From contig NZ_CP010407.1 in the NCBI RefSeq assembly GCF_000830005.1, positions 3,081,001-3,145,000 on the forward strand: a DNA stretch of 64,000 nt, read 5' to 3'. Origin of the DNA: Streptomyces vietnamensis (GTDB taxonomy: Bacteria > Actinomycetota > Actinomycetes > Streptomycetales > Streptomycetaceae). Within the stretch, counting starts at the first letter, position 1; every line of letters begins with the position of its first letter. A model generated the notes under the pieces. That model had not been told where the DNA came from. It made no database searches and worked only from the letters and a program-made list of their open reading frames with translations. Positions 53,791-62,291 of the stretch are shown in pieces. Position numbers and translations under genes: made by a program.

Positions 53791-54303
53791 GTCGGCCGCC
53801 TCGATGAGCCGGGCCGCCTCGCCGAGCGCCTCGCGCAGCACGGCGGGGTCGGTGACGGGGTCGGTGTCGCCGGGGGGCAGCAGCCAGCCGGCCGGGCGGG
53901 GCCCGTCGCCCGCCGGTTCGGGGAGCTCCGGCAGCTCGGGGAGGCGCAGGCCCCGCCCCGAGGTCCTCGTACAGGCGCTGCCCGGCATGTCCCAGGCGGC
54001 GGCGGTGCCCGGCGGCACCAGGAAGCCGAGGGTGGCGCAGGTGCCGTCGTGGACGACGGGGCCTACGGCGGGGGCGGCGGCGCGGCGCAGGATGTCGACG
54101 GCCTCCAGGCCCTGGCGGACCGGGACGGTCACCAGGTCCCAGGGCCCGACGGCGGTCTTGGGCCCGACGGCCTCCGGGGCGGGTGCGGGGCGCACGGCCT
54201 CCGAGGTGGACGCGGGGCGCACGGCCTCCGGGGTGGGCAGGTGGCGCGCGACGTCCGGAACAGGTGCGTGCCACGTGGCCGACTGCGAACCGATCTCCGA
54301 CAT
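53779..54303 (-). CDS. Hypothetical protein with PEAV repeats
   Basis: 174 residues. The N-terminal third repeats P-EAVRPA / SEAVRPA / PEAVGP, encoded by a ~24-bp direct repeat at about 54165-54241. The rest (WDLVTVPVRQGLEAVDILRRA, VVHDGTCATLGFLVPPGTAAAWDMPGSACT, PRPAGWLLPPGDTDPVTDPAVLREAL) resembles small Streptomyces proteins found beside XRE regulators, some of them relatives of primase-polymerase N-terminal domains; I am not sure. ATG at 54303 with GAGGAGGGG about five bases upstream. Divergent from the regulator at 54529. Confidence 0.75.
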   Translation of the reverse strand: MSEIGSQSATWHAPVPDVARHLPTPEAVRPASTSEAVRPAPAPEAVGPKTAVGPWDLVTVPVRQGLEAVDILRRAAAPAVGPVVHDGTCATLGFLVPPGTAAAWDMPGSACTRTSGRGLRLPELPELPEPAGDGPRPAGWLLPPGDTDPVTDPAVLREALGEAARLIEAADGCH

Positions 54304-54528
54304 GGGGACCCCTCCTCGCTCCAGAGGAGACACGTTCCGTCTCTCCCTTACGGTTCAACGCCCGTGCGCGTCAACGGCTACGGCGGGATGCCGCCGCAAA
54401 GGATGGCAGTTCATGGCAGATCGCAGGCGAGATATCCGATTTGTAGCCAAACTCAGCGTACGCATCCGGTCACAGCAGGTACGTTCATGCCCGCCGGACA
54501 CCCGGCAGCACCAGGAGAGGGCTCGGCC

Positions 54529-55818
54529 ATGGCGATGTCACGGGCAGTTCCCAATCTCGCCTTCCGTCGGCTCCGCGGACAGCACTCGCCGGCGGAGTTC
54601 GCCGCGGCGGTCCGCCGGGCGGCGCGGGAGATCGGCGAACAGGTCGCGTGCGACGCCCGCTACATCGGGCGTGTGGAAGCGGGCGAGATCCGCTGCCCCA
54701 ACTACGCGTACGAGCGGGTCTTCCTGCACATGTTCCCCGGGCTCGGCCTCGCCGACCTGGGGTTCTCCGCGCGGGAGACGGTGCGCGGCCGGCGGCAGGC
54801 CGTCCCGGCCGGGGCAGCGCCTCCCGCCGCCATCACCACCCGGAACGATGAGGAGAGCGACGTGCTGCGTCGCGCATTCATGACGAGCGGTTCCGCCACC
54901 CTGGCGGCCGCCTCGCTGGGACTCGGCGGCCCCGCCGTCGCGATCCCCTCCCCCCGCGGCACCCACCGGATCGGCGAGACCGAGGTGCGGGCCGTCGAGG
55001 ACGCCGTACGGCGGATCCGTCTGCTCGACGACCGGCACGGCGCCGACGGGCTCTACAAGGTGGCCGCCCAGCCGCTCCGTACCGCGTACGCGCTCCTCGA
55101 CACCGGCACGATGTCCCGCCGCTCCACCGAGGACCGGCTGCACGCGGGCGCGGGCGAGCTCTCCCTCTCCGTCGGCTGGCTGGCCCACGACTCGGGGCGG
55201 CACGAGGACGCGCGCTCGCACTACGCGGAGGCGCTGGCCACCGCGCGCGTGGCGGGGAACGCGGCCCTGGAGGCGCACGCCTTCTGCAACACCTCGTTCC
55301 TCGCCCGGGACACCGGCCGCTACCGCGAGGCGGTCCGGGCGGCGCAGGCCGGGCTGCGGGCCGCGCAGCCGCTGGACTCGGCCCGGCTGCTCTCGCTGCT
55401 CTCGCTGCGGGAGGCGGGCGCGTGGGCGGGGCTCGGCGACCGGTCCGCCTGCGAGCAGGCCCTCGGCCGCGCGCACGGCTGGTTCGACCGGGGCCCCGCC
55501 GAGGGCGACCCCGAGTGGATGTCCTTCTTCGGCGAGCCGGAGCGGGAGGCCCTGGAGGCCGGCTGCTGGGCGGCGCTCGGCGAGTGGGGCCGCGCGGCCC
55601 GCCACGCCCAGCGCGCCGCGGTCCTGCAGAACCCGCACTTCGCCCGGAACCTCGCGCTCTACCGCGCCCACCTCGCCAAGGCCCTGGCGCACGCGGGCCG
55701 CCCGGACGAGGCGGAGGCGGAGGCGAAGCGCGTCGTGGACTCCCTCGACGGCATCGCCTCGGCCCGGATCCGCGACCTGCTCTCGGAGACGAGCAGGGTG
55801 CTGGCCGGGACGCGCTGA
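54529..55818 (+). CDS. XRE-like regulator with helical repeat domain
   Basis: 429 residues. The N-terminal helix-turn-helix-like region (FRRLRGQHSPAEFAAAVRRAAREIGEQVACDARYIGRVEAGEIRCPNYAYERVF) is followed by a long TPR-like helical domain (about 150-425, pairs such as HYAEALATARVAGNAALEAHAFCNTSFLARDTGRYREAVRAAQAGL). This shape recalls NsdA-type proteins, which repress sporulation and antibiotic production, though it is shorter. A stretch MTSGSATLAAASLGLGG (residues ~118-134) looks like a buried hydrophobic linker. ATG at 54529 with AGGAGAGG eight bases upstream. Confidence 0.85.
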   Translation: MAMSRAVPNLAFRRLRGQHSPAEFAAAVRRAAREIGEQVACDARYIGRVEAGEIRCPNYAYERVFLHMFPGLGLADLGFSARETVRGRRQAVPAGAAPPAAITTRNDEESDVLRRAFMTSGSATLAAASLGLGGPAVAIPSPRGTHRIGETEVRAVEDAVRRIRLLDDRHGADGLYKVAAQPLRTAYALLDTGTMSRRSTEDRLHAGAGELSLSVGWLAHDSGRHEDARSHYAEALATARVAGNAALEAHAFCNTSFLARDTGRYREAVRAAQAGLRAAQPLDSARLLSLLSLREAGAWAGLGDRSACEQALGRAHGWFDRGPAEGDPEWMSFFGEPEREALEAGCWAALGEWGRAARHAQRAAVLQNPHFARNLALYRAHLAKALAHAGRPDEAEAEAKRVVDSLDGIASARIRDLLSETSRVLAGTR

Positions 55819-55933
55819 CGCGCGTACGGAACCGCGTACTGACCCTCGTACGGGCCCTGCGCACGGCCGCCCCTCGTACGGGCCCTGCGTGTACGGCCCG
55901 CGTACGGCGGCCCGCGTACGGCCCCAGGAGCTG
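55819..55933. repeat. Direct repeats behind the XRE/TPR gene
   Basis: CTCGTACGGGCCCTGCG occurs twice (about 55847 and 55874), followed by two or three copies of GCCCGCGTACGGC. They fill the gap between two converging genes. No hairpin terminator stands out beyond the GTAC-centred palindromes. Confidence 0.7.
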
Positions 55934-56530
55934 CTACTGCTCCAGGTGCCCCGTGTCGTTCCAGCGCTCGAGCGCCGGGGCGCCGTACGCCCAGCCGAGG
56001 ACCGAGAGGCTCGTCGGGTCGAGGCGGATGCGGGAGGCGAAGGACACGTCCTCGCCGAGCCAGCGCGCGCCGATCGAGCGCAGGATGTGCCCGTGGGCGA
56101 AGACCAGGACGTCGCGGTCGGCGGAGCGGGCCCACTCGACGATCTCGTCGGCGCGGTCCGACAGCTGCGCGAGGGTCTCGCCCTCGGGGACGCCGTCGCG
56201 CCAGATGAACCAGCCCGGCTGGATCTTCTGGATCTCGGGCGGGGTCAGCCCCTCGTACGCCCCGTAGTCCCACTCCATCAGCGCGTCCCAGGGCTCGGCC
56301 CTGTCCCCGAAGCCGGCGAGCTCGCAGGTCTCGGCCGCGCGGACCAGCGGGCTGGTGCGCACCTCCACGCCGGGCAGCCCCTGCCAGGGGCCCCGGTGCA
56401 GGCGCTCGCCGAGCAGCTTCGCGCCGCGCCGCCCCTCGTCGAGCAGGGGTATGTCGGTCCTGCCGGTGTGCCGGCCGAGAAGTGACCACTCGGTCTGGCC
56501 GTGCCGGGCGAGCAGGATGCGCGGTGCCAT
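55934..56530 (-). CDS. Histidine phosphatase family protein (phosphoglycerate mutase-like)
   Basis: 198 residues. [10 protein letters not shown] (RHG motif, phospho-histidine about residue 10), [25 protein letters not shown] and [15 protein letters not shown] (second catalytic histidine) are all intact. The family includes broad phosphatases and sugar/cofactor phosphatases; the substrate here is unknown. ATG at 56530. It is divergent from the PAP2 gene. Confidence 0.92.
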   Translation of the reverse strand: MAPRILLARHGQTEWSLLGRHTGRTDIPLLDEGRRGAKLLGERLHRGPWQGLPGVEVRTSPLVRAAETCELAGFGDRAEPWDALMEWDYGAYEGLTPPEIQKIQPGWFIWRDGVPEGETLAQLSDRADEIVEWARSADRDVLVFAHGHILRSIGARWLGEDVSFASRIRLDPTSLSVLGWAYGAPALERWNDTGHLEQ

Positions 56531-56683
56531 GGGAAGGACGCTCCAGGGGTTCACGGGATTCACGGTGCGGACGTGCCTCTCCCCATCATCGCCGACGTGA
56601 ATGCGGGGTGGCCTCCGGGCAACCCCCGGGGGCCGTCCGGCGTCCCTCCCCCCGGGGCGATCGCCGACGGGGGGACCCAATTC

Positions 56684-57523
56684 ATGCGCAGGCCACGCTG
56701 GTGGGCGGAGCTGTCCCTCCTCGCCGTCGTGTACGCGGCCTACTCGGGCGGGCGGCTGCTGGTGAAGGGCGACGAGACCTCGGCCGTGGAGCACGGGCTC
56801 GCGATCCTGCGCCTGGAGGAGGGGCTCGGGATCGACGCCGAGCATCCGCTGAACCGGCTGTTCACGGCCGTCCCCGCGCTCGGGGTCCCGGCGGACTTCG
56901 CGTACGCCTCGCTGCACTACCTGGTGACCCCGGCGGTCCTGGTGTGGCTCTTCCGTCGTCGCCCCGCGCAGTACCGGGCCGCCCGCACCTGGCTGATGCT
57001 CGCCACCCTGCTCGGACTCGTCGGCTTCACGCTCCTGCCGACCGCCCCGCCCCGGCTGCTCGGCGCGGCGCACGGCTTCGCGGACACGATGGCGCACTTC
57101 GCCTCGTACGGCTGGTGGGGCGGGGAGGCCAGCGCGCCGCGCGGGATGGGCGGTCTGACGAACCAGTACGCGGCGATGCCCAGCCTGCACGTCGGCTGGG
57201 CGCTGTGGTGCGGGGTGATGCTGTGGCGGTACGGGCGGACGCCGCTCACGAAGGCCCTCGGGGTGGCGTATCCGCTGGTCACGGCCCTTGTCGTGATGGG
57301 TACCGCCAATCACTATCTGCTCGATGCGGTCGCCGGGGCGGCCGTGATGGGCGTGGGGCTGCTCCTCGCCCCGTACGCGCTGCGGTTCGCCGACCGGGTG
57401 CGCGGGACGGTGGAAGCGCCCCCGGTTGTCAGTGGTGGATGGGAGACTTCCGCGGGTGAGCACATCCCCGGACAGCGGTCTGTCCCGAGCACCGCAGACG
57501 ACACCTCGGCAACTGCTCGCTGA
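56684..57523 (+). CDS. PAP2-superfamily membrane phosphatase/transferase
   Basis: 279 residues with six predicted membrane helices. [26 protein letters not shown] and [16 protein letters not shown] are the PAP2_3 active-site motifs (the catalytic histidines in PSLHVG and NHYLLD). This subgroup, related to inositol-phosphoryl transferases, acts on lipid phosphates at the membrane surface. ATG at 56684 ([12 protein letters not shown]). Its last 68 bases overlap the start of the nuclease gene downstream, so they are likely transcribed together. Confidence 0.9.
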   Translation: MRRPRWWAELSLLAVVYAAYSGGRLLVKGDETSAVEHGLAILRLEEGLGIDAEHPLNRLFTAVPALGVPADFAYASLHYLVTPAVLVWLFRRRPAQYRAARTWLMLATLLGLVGFTLLPTAPPRLLGAAHGFADTMAHFASYGWWGGEASAPRGMGGLTNQYAAMPSLHVGWALWCGVMLWRYGRTPLTKALGVAYPLVTALVVMGTANHYLLDAVAGAAVMGVGLLLAPYALRFADRVRGTVEAPPVVSGGWETSAGEHIPGQRSVPSTADDTSATAR

Positions 57524-58580
57524 GCTGCGCGGACCGGCCGTCGTGCCGCGTCCGCTGGACGCCCGGGCCCTCGCGGCACTGGCCGCCAATCCCGGCTGCA
57601 GGCGGCGGGCCATCCTCGACGGCGCCGGGGTCGACAAGTCGGCCCTCGCCGCGAAGCTCGGCTCTCCGGCCCCGTTCGGGCAGTCGCAGTTCGCGATAGT
57701 CCGGGGCAACTCCTTCGAGGCGAAGGTCAAGGCGGACGGCGGCCGCGAACTGCTGCGCCTGATCGGCGTGGAGGAGCCGGGCGGGGTGTCCGTGCCGGAC
57801 CTGGCGGCGGCCGGGCCCGAGGGCCGGGTGGCGCGCACGGCGCTCGCGCTGCGGGAGGCGACCGAGGCGGGGGCGTGGGCGCTGCTCGACCATCCGCTGC
57901 TCGCCCTCGAGGTCGCCGGCTCCCCCGTCTACCTGGAGCCGGACGCGGTGGTCGTGCACCCCGACGGCGGGTGGACGGTGGTGGAGATCAAGTCGTTCCC
58001 GATGATCGACGGTTCGGCCGACGCGGCGAAGGTCGGCGCCGCGGCCCGCCAGGCCGCCGTGTACGTGCTGGCACTCGAGCGGGTGGCGGCGCGTACGGAG
58101 GGGGCGCGGGTCGCGCAGTCGGTGCTCCTCGTCTGCCCGAAGGACTTCTCGAACGTGCCGGCGGCCTCGGTGGTCGACGTGCGCAAGCAGCGGTCGGTGA
58201 CCCGGCGTCAGCTGGCCCGGCTGACCCGGATCGACGAGATCGCGCGGGCGCTGCCGGAGGGCATCAGCTTCGACGTGGTGGAGCGGACGGCGGAGGAGCT
58301 GACGGCGGCCGTGGAGTGCGTGCCCCACCAGTACGCGCCGGAGTGCCTGGCCGCCTGCGAGCTGGCCTTCCACTGCCGGGCGCGTTCCCGTGAGGCGGGC
58401 GCGGTGGAGACCCTGGGCCGTTCGGTACGGGGCGAGCTGGGCGGCCTGACGACGGTGGGCGCGGTCCTGGCGGCGGCGCGCGGCGAGGAGGGCGACCCGG
58501 AGGACCCGGCGGTGGCGGCGCTCAGAAGGGCGCGGGCGCTGCGCGAGGAGGCGCTCGCGGGGGTGGCGGCATGTCGTTGA
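57456..58580 (+). CDS. Fe-S PD-(D/E)XK nuclease, Cas4/Dna2-nuclease-like
   Basis: 374 residues. Nuclease core: EPDAVVV with D163, then VVEIKSF with E177 and K179, the D-(E)xK metal site. One cysteine lies upstream of the core (C48 in NPGCRRRA) and three downstream: C297-x3-C301-x5-C307 ([14 protein letters not shown]). This one-plus-three arrangement is that of the 4Fe-4S cluster in Cas4, AddB and Dna2 nucleases (usual spacing x2/x5). GTG at 57456 with GGGAG about nine bases upstream, inside the end of the PAP2 gene; a TTG at 57426 is less likely. It overlaps the next gene by 10 bases. It is not beside any cas gene. Confidence 0.85.
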   Translation: MSTSPDSGLSRAPQTTPRQLLAELRGPAVVPRPLDARALAALAANPGCRRRAILDGAGVDKSALAAKLGSPAPFGQSQFAIVRGNSFEAKVKADGGRELLRLIGVEEPGGVSVPDLAAAGPEGRVARTALALREATEAGAWALLDHPLLALEVAGSPVYLEPDAVVVHPDGGWTVVEIKSFPMIDGSADAAKVGAAARQAAVYVLALERVAARTEGARVAQSVLLVCPKDFSNVPAASVVDVRKQRSVTRRQLARLTRIDEIARALPEGISFDVVERTAEELTAAVECVPHQYAPECLAACELAFHCRARSREAGAVETLGRSVRGELGGLTTVGAVLAAARGEEGDPEDPAVAALRRARALREEALAGVAACR

Positions 58581-60160
58581 TCTCCACGCTCGCCCGGATG
58601 GAGGCCGTCGAGTCGGGCCGGGCGCAGCCGCTCGCGACCGTCCGGCACCGGCGGCTTTCGGACCGCCCGCTGGTCCTCGTGCCGCTGACGACCGCCGGTG
58701 AGGCGGGTGCCCCGCTGGGCGCGCTCGTCGGCACCGACCCCGAGGAGCCCCGGCTGCTCGTGGTGCCGCAGCCCCGGGACCGTGACCTGCGGTTCGCGTT
58801 CCTCGCCGACCTGGCCGAGGAGATCCTGCCGTACGTCGACTCGTTCACGGACGTCGTCGAGGCGGCGGAGAGGAACGAGACCGACCCCGAGACCGGCAAG
58901 AAGGTGAAGGTCGAGGTCGAGCTGTGCGCCGACGCGCCGCAGCTGATCGTGCCGAGCCGGGCCGGCATCGAGTACGTACGGCTGCTCGGGCGGTCCACCC
59001 GGTTCCGGCGGACGGCCGAGCAGGACCCGGAGACCCCGTTCCCCGCGCCGCCGCGGGTGCCGCTGCTCGGGCGCTGGCTGACGCACTTCGGCGAGCGGGC
59101 CCGGGTGCCCGGCTCCTCGCTGCTCCTCGCGGCGACCGACCTCCTCAACCGGCACTGGGCGACCGGCCAGTCCTCCCTCGAGGACCAGCACTTGGGCGCG
59201 CTGCTCGCCTGGATCGACCCCCGGGACGGCGAGTCCGGCCCGGAGGGGGCGCTCCGCGCCGAGGTCGGCCGGGACGCCCAGGGCCAGTTGCTGTGCCCGC
59301 CGGCCGGTCCGGCCACCGACCCGGCCTTCGACAACAAGCTCCTGGCGCCCGCGATCGAGCGGTACGACCGGGCTCGGCAGGCGCTCGGCGCGGCCGAGGA
59401 CGGCGAGGCGGCCGACACGGGCCTCGGCGAACTGCACGCGGCCGAGCGGGAGCTGCGCCGGCTGATCGTCTCCCAGCTGAAGCCGACCTGGGACGCGGTC
59501 TGGCAGGCGATCGGTCTGCTCCGTGAACTGCCGGAGGGCGCCAGGGTCGAGGACCGCTGGACCCGCGACCGCTGGTCCTTCACCGGCCACCGCGACCGGG
59601 TCGCGGCCGGCGAGCCGCCGCAGCCGCGCCGGGACGACGCCGTCACGGCCGCGCAGAAGCTCGCCGCCCGCGAGCAGGCGCAGGGCCAACTGGAGGCGCA
59701 CGAAGCCCTCGACGATCCGCTGGTGATGGCGGGGCGGCGGCTCGCGGGCGAGGCGTTCACGGCCGAGGTGGTCGAGGTGACGATGGCGTGGACGGAGTCG
59801 AAGCGGCCCGCGCCGCGCCCGCTCGTCACGATCCGCACGGACGACCGGCCGCACCTGGGCGAGAAGGTGAAGGTGTACCGCTCGCTCGACGGCAAGCCGC
59901 AGACGGCCGAGTTCGTGCGGTACGAGGAGGACGGCTCGCTGCTCCTGCGGATCCTGGACCGGATGGGGCGCTCCAAGGAGCCCGCGGAGGGTTCGGTGCC
60001 GGAGAAGGGCGAGCGGATCGCCTGGACGCTGTTCGAGCACGACCAGCGGGTCGGGCCGAAGCTGCCGGAGCCGGAGGAGACGCCCTGGACGCACGGCGGC
60101 CCGCCGCGTACGGACGCCGTGGAACTGCCCGACGCCGTGACCCCCGAGGACGTGCTGTGA
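58571..60160 (+). CDS. Unknown protein with predicted beta-barrel, middle partner of nuclease/helicase unit
   Basis: 529 residues, soluble. I do not recognise the first ~390 residues; they contain helical stretches (AEREL RRLIVSQLKPTWDAVWQAIGLL) and an acidic region. Residues ~395-490 (EAFTAEVVEVTMAWTESKRP, LVTIRTDDRPHLGEKVKVYRSLDG, TAEFVRYEEDGSLLLRIL, GERIAWTLFEHDQ) look like the beta-barrel that Upf1/Dna2-type SF1B helicases insert before their motor core. Together with the overlaps on both sides (10 bases with the nuclease gene, 4 with the helicase gene), it probably joins the two enzymes in one complex. This is inference from pattern and gene order. Confidence 0.75.
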   Translation: MSLISTLARMEAVESGRAQPLATVRHRRLSDRPLVLVPLTTAGEAGAPLGALVGTDPEEPRLLVVPQPRDRDLRFAFLADLAEEILPYVDSFTDVVEAAERNETDPETGKKVKVEVELCADAPQLIVPSRAGIEYVRLLGRSTRFRRTAEQDPETPFPAPPRVPLLGRWLTHFGERARVPGSSLLLAATDLLNRHWATGQSSLEDQHLGALLAWIDPRDGESGPEGALRAEVGRDAQGQLLCPPAGPATDPAFDNKLLAPAIERYDRARQALGAAEDGEAADTGLGELHAAERELRRLIVSQLKPTWDAVWQAIGLLRELPEGARVEDRWTRDRWSFTGHRDRVAAGEPPQPRRDDAVTAAQKLAAREQAQGQLEAHEALDDPLVMAGRRLAGEAFTAEVVEVTMAWTESKRPAPRPLVTIRTDDRPHLGEKVKVYRSLDGKPQTAEFVRYEEDGSLLLRILDRMGRSKEPAEGSVPEKGERIAWTLFEHDQRVGPKLPEPEETPWTHGGPPRTDAVELPDAVTPEDVL

Positions 60161-61494
60161 GCCCCGAGATCTTCGACCCGTCGGCGGAGGCCGGCCGGGC
60201 GACGGACGGCATCCTGGCGGACACCCTGCACGGCACCGCGCGCGGCGTCGTCGTCAACTCCCCGCCGGGCGCCGGGAAGTCGACGCTCGTGGTCAGGGCC
60301 GCCCTCGAACTGGCCGCCGCCGGGCGCCCCCTGATGGTGGTCGCCCAGACGAACGCGCAGGTGGACGACCTGGTGCTGCGGCTCGCCGAGAAGGAACCGG
60401 ACCTTGAGGTCGGCCGGTTGCACTCGAACGACTCCGACCCGTACGACAAGGCGCTCGACGACCTGGCCAACGTACGGAAGTCGGCGAAGGCGGGCGAGCT
60501 GACCGGGCTGCCGGTCGTCCTGTCGACGGCCGCCAAGTGGGGGCACGTGAAGAACGTCGAGCCGTGGGCGCACGCGATCGTCGACGAGGCGTACCAGATG
60601 CGCTCGGACGCGCTGCTCGCGGTGGCGGGGCTCTTCGAGCGGGCGCTGTTCGTGGGCGACCCGGGGCAGCTGGACCCGTTCTCGGTGGTGGGCGCGGAGC
60701 AGTGGGCGGGGCTCACGTACGACCCGTCGGCGAGCGCCGTGTCCACCCTCCTGGCCCACAACCCGGAGCTGCCGCAGCACCGCCTCCCGGTCTCCTGGCG
60801 GCTGCCCGCGTCGGCGGCGCCGCTGGTGTCGGACGCGTTCTACCCGTACACGCCGTTCCGCAGCGGCACCGGGCCCGGCGACCGGAAGCTGTCCTTCGGC
60901 GTCGCCTCGGACGGTTCGGGCCCGGACCGGGTCCTCGACGAGGCGGCCGAGTCCGGCTGGGGCCTGCTCGAACTCCCCGCCCGGCACACCCCGCGCACCG
61001 ACCCCGAGGCGGTCGGCGCGATCGCCCTGGTCGTGCGGCGGCTCCTGGACCGGGGCGGCGCGGCGGTCTCGGAGCGCTCGGAGACCCCGGTGCCGCTCAC
61101 CCCGGACCGGATCGCCGTCGGCACCGCCCACCGCGACCAGGCGGCGGCGGTACGGGCGGCGCTCGCGGAGCTCGGCGTGACGGGCGTGACGGTGGACACC
61201 GCGAACCGGCTCCAGGGCCGCGAGTACGACGTGACGGTCGTCCTCCACCCGCTGTCCGGGCGCCCGGACGCGACCGCCTTCCACCTGGAGACGGGCCGCC
61301 TGTGCGTCCTGGCCTCCCGGCACCGGCACGCGTGCATCGTGGTGTGCCGCGCGGGCGTGACGGAGCTCCTCGACGAGCATCCGTCGACGGATCCGGTGCA
61401 GCTGGGCGTCGCGGTCTCGTTCCCGGACGGCTGGGAGGCGAACCACGCGGTCCTCTCCCACCTGGAGGAGCACCGGGTGGCCTGGACGCCGTGA
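60157..61494 (+). CDS. SF1 (Dna2/Upf1-like) helicase/ATPase
   Basis: 445 residues. Walker A PPGAGKST (36-43), motif Ia VVAQTNAQVDDLVLRLA, Walker B VDEAY (142-146), motif III GDPGQLDPF, motif IV RLPVSWRLP, motif V TANRLQGREYDVTVV and motif VI-like LASRHRHACIVV (an R-H-R arginine finger variant). The order and spacing match SF1B helicases, minimal in length and lacking the nuclease and barrel domains, which the two preceding genes supply. GTG start overlaps the previous stop (GTGA). The stop codon lies inside a 15-bp tandem repeat. Confidence 0.88.
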   Translation: MSPEIFDPSAEAGRATDGILADTLHGTARGVVVNSPPGAGKSTLVVRAALELAAAGRPLMVVAQTNAQVDDLVLRLAEKEPDLEVGRLHSNDSDPYDKALDDLANVRKSAKAGELTGLPVVLSTAAKWGHVKNVEPWAHAIVDEAYQMRSDALLAVAGLFERALFVGDPGQLDPFSVVGAEQWAGLTYDPSASAVSTLLAHNPELPQHRLPVSWRLPASAAPLVSDAFYPYTPFRSGTGPGDRKLSFGVASDGSGPDRVLDEAAESGWGLLELPARHTPRTDPEAVGAIALVVRRLLDRGGAAVSERSETPVPLTPDRIAVGTAHRDQAAAVRAALAELGVTGVTVDTANRLQGREYDVTVVLHPLSGRPDATAFHLETGRLCVLASRHRHACIVVCRAGVTELLDEHPSTDPVQLGVAVSFPDGWEANHAVLSHLEEHRVAWTP

Positions 61495-61525
61495 GCCTGG
61501 ACGCCGTGAGCCTGGACGCCGTGAG
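61481..61525. repeat. Three tandem 15-bp repeats spanning the helicase stop codon
   Basis: CCTGGACGCCGTGAG at 61481, 61496 and 61511, identical. The first copy encodes the last residues (WTP-stop); its TGA (61492-61494) ends the helicase. The following copies place TGA again every 15 bases. Confidence 0.95.
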
Positions 61526-61654
61526 CCGGTCCCAAACGGGGGCCCGGGAGGCCGTGAGGGGCGTACGGGTCGAGGTTCGCGCTCTTGCGGGGCGCGGGAG
61601 AATGGAAGACGGCCCGGGTTTCCGGGCCGTGCCTGTGCGAGGAGGAGAAGAACG

Positions 61655-62011
61655 ATGGCGGAACCCGCGGAGCGGAGCGCACAGCGGCGGCTTCGGCCGG
61701 CACCGCTGATCTTCGAGCCTGCCGAGGCGACCGCCGATCCGGAGCACTTCTTCGACCTGGAGTCGATAGAGGACCCCCGCGAGCTGCTGTCCCGGGCGAC
61801 GGAGCTGACGCTCGCCTTCCGGGCGGCGACGGACCGCGCGACCGAGTTCCAGGCGATCGCGGCCGCGCAGCTCGCGGATCCGCGCCGGTTCGACCGGCTG
61901 ACACCGGCGGACGTCGCCGAGCGGGCGGAGTGGACCGAGGACTACGCCCGGAAGATGATCGAGTTCGGCCGCGACCTGATCCGGACGAACGGCCGCCCGT
62001 CGGAGGACTGA
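61655..62011 (+). CDS. Conserved hypothetical protein
   Basis: 118 residues, acidic, helical: RPAPLIFEPAEATADPEHFFDLESIEDPRELLSRATELTLAFRAATDRATEFQAIAAAQLADP then FDRLTPADVAERAEWTEDYARKMIEFGRDLI. No known motif or membrane segment. Strong GGAGGAG about nine bases before the ATG, in contrast to its neighbours, so it is well translated. Nothing ties it to the helicase unit beyond being downstream on the same strand (160-base gap). Confidence 0.8.
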   Translation: MAEPAERSAQRRLRPAPLIFEPAEATADPEHFFDLESIEDPRELLSRATELTLAFRAATDRATEFQAIAAAQLADPRRFDRLTPADVAERAEWTEDYARKMIEFGRDLIRTNGRPSED

Positions 62012-62021
62012 GCCCGGGGCC

Positions 62022-62133
62022 GGACGGGTGGGCGCCCGGACGGGTGGACGCCCGGGCCGGTAGGCGCCCGGACCGGTAGGCGCCCGGGCCGGTAGGCGCC
62101 CGGACCGGTGGGCACCTGGGCCGGTAGGCGCCC
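62022..62133. repeat. Seven tandem 16-bp repeats (minisatellite)
   Basis: Units of GG(A/G)C(C/G)GGT(A/G)G(A/G)CGCCC start at 62022, 62038, 62054, 62070, 62086, 62102 and 62118. From the third copy on, GGG and GGA variants alternate, suggesting later growth by 32-bp double units. It begins 11 bases after a stop codon. Confidence 0.93.
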
Positions 62134-62182
62134 GGCCCCTGGCGGGCTCGCGTGGCTCGGAGACGTACACCTGACCGAAAAA

Positions 62183-62208
62183 GCCCCCCTGGCATATGCC
62201 GAGGGGGC
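62183..62208 (-). terminator. Terminator-like hairpin with T-run on the minus strand
   Basis: GCCCCCCTGGCA pairs with TGCCGAGGGGGC (one mismatch, one G-T). On the minus strand it is followed by CTTTTTC, the classical orientation. No minus-strand gene lies upstream of it. On the plus strand it could still end the transcript of the 61655 gene. Confidence 0.6.
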
Positions 62209-62291
62209 ACGATACTCCTCGCCCACCCCTCCTGTCCGGGATTCCGGGAACCCTCGGCAATCGCCGCGTCACGCCCGGTAGACCTGGATCC

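Noticed and set aside
57456..58580. Cas4 of a CRISPR system
   Set aside because: Motifs fit the Cas4/AddB/Dna2 superfamily, but neighbours are a helicase and a barrel-containing protein, not cas1/cas2 or repeats.
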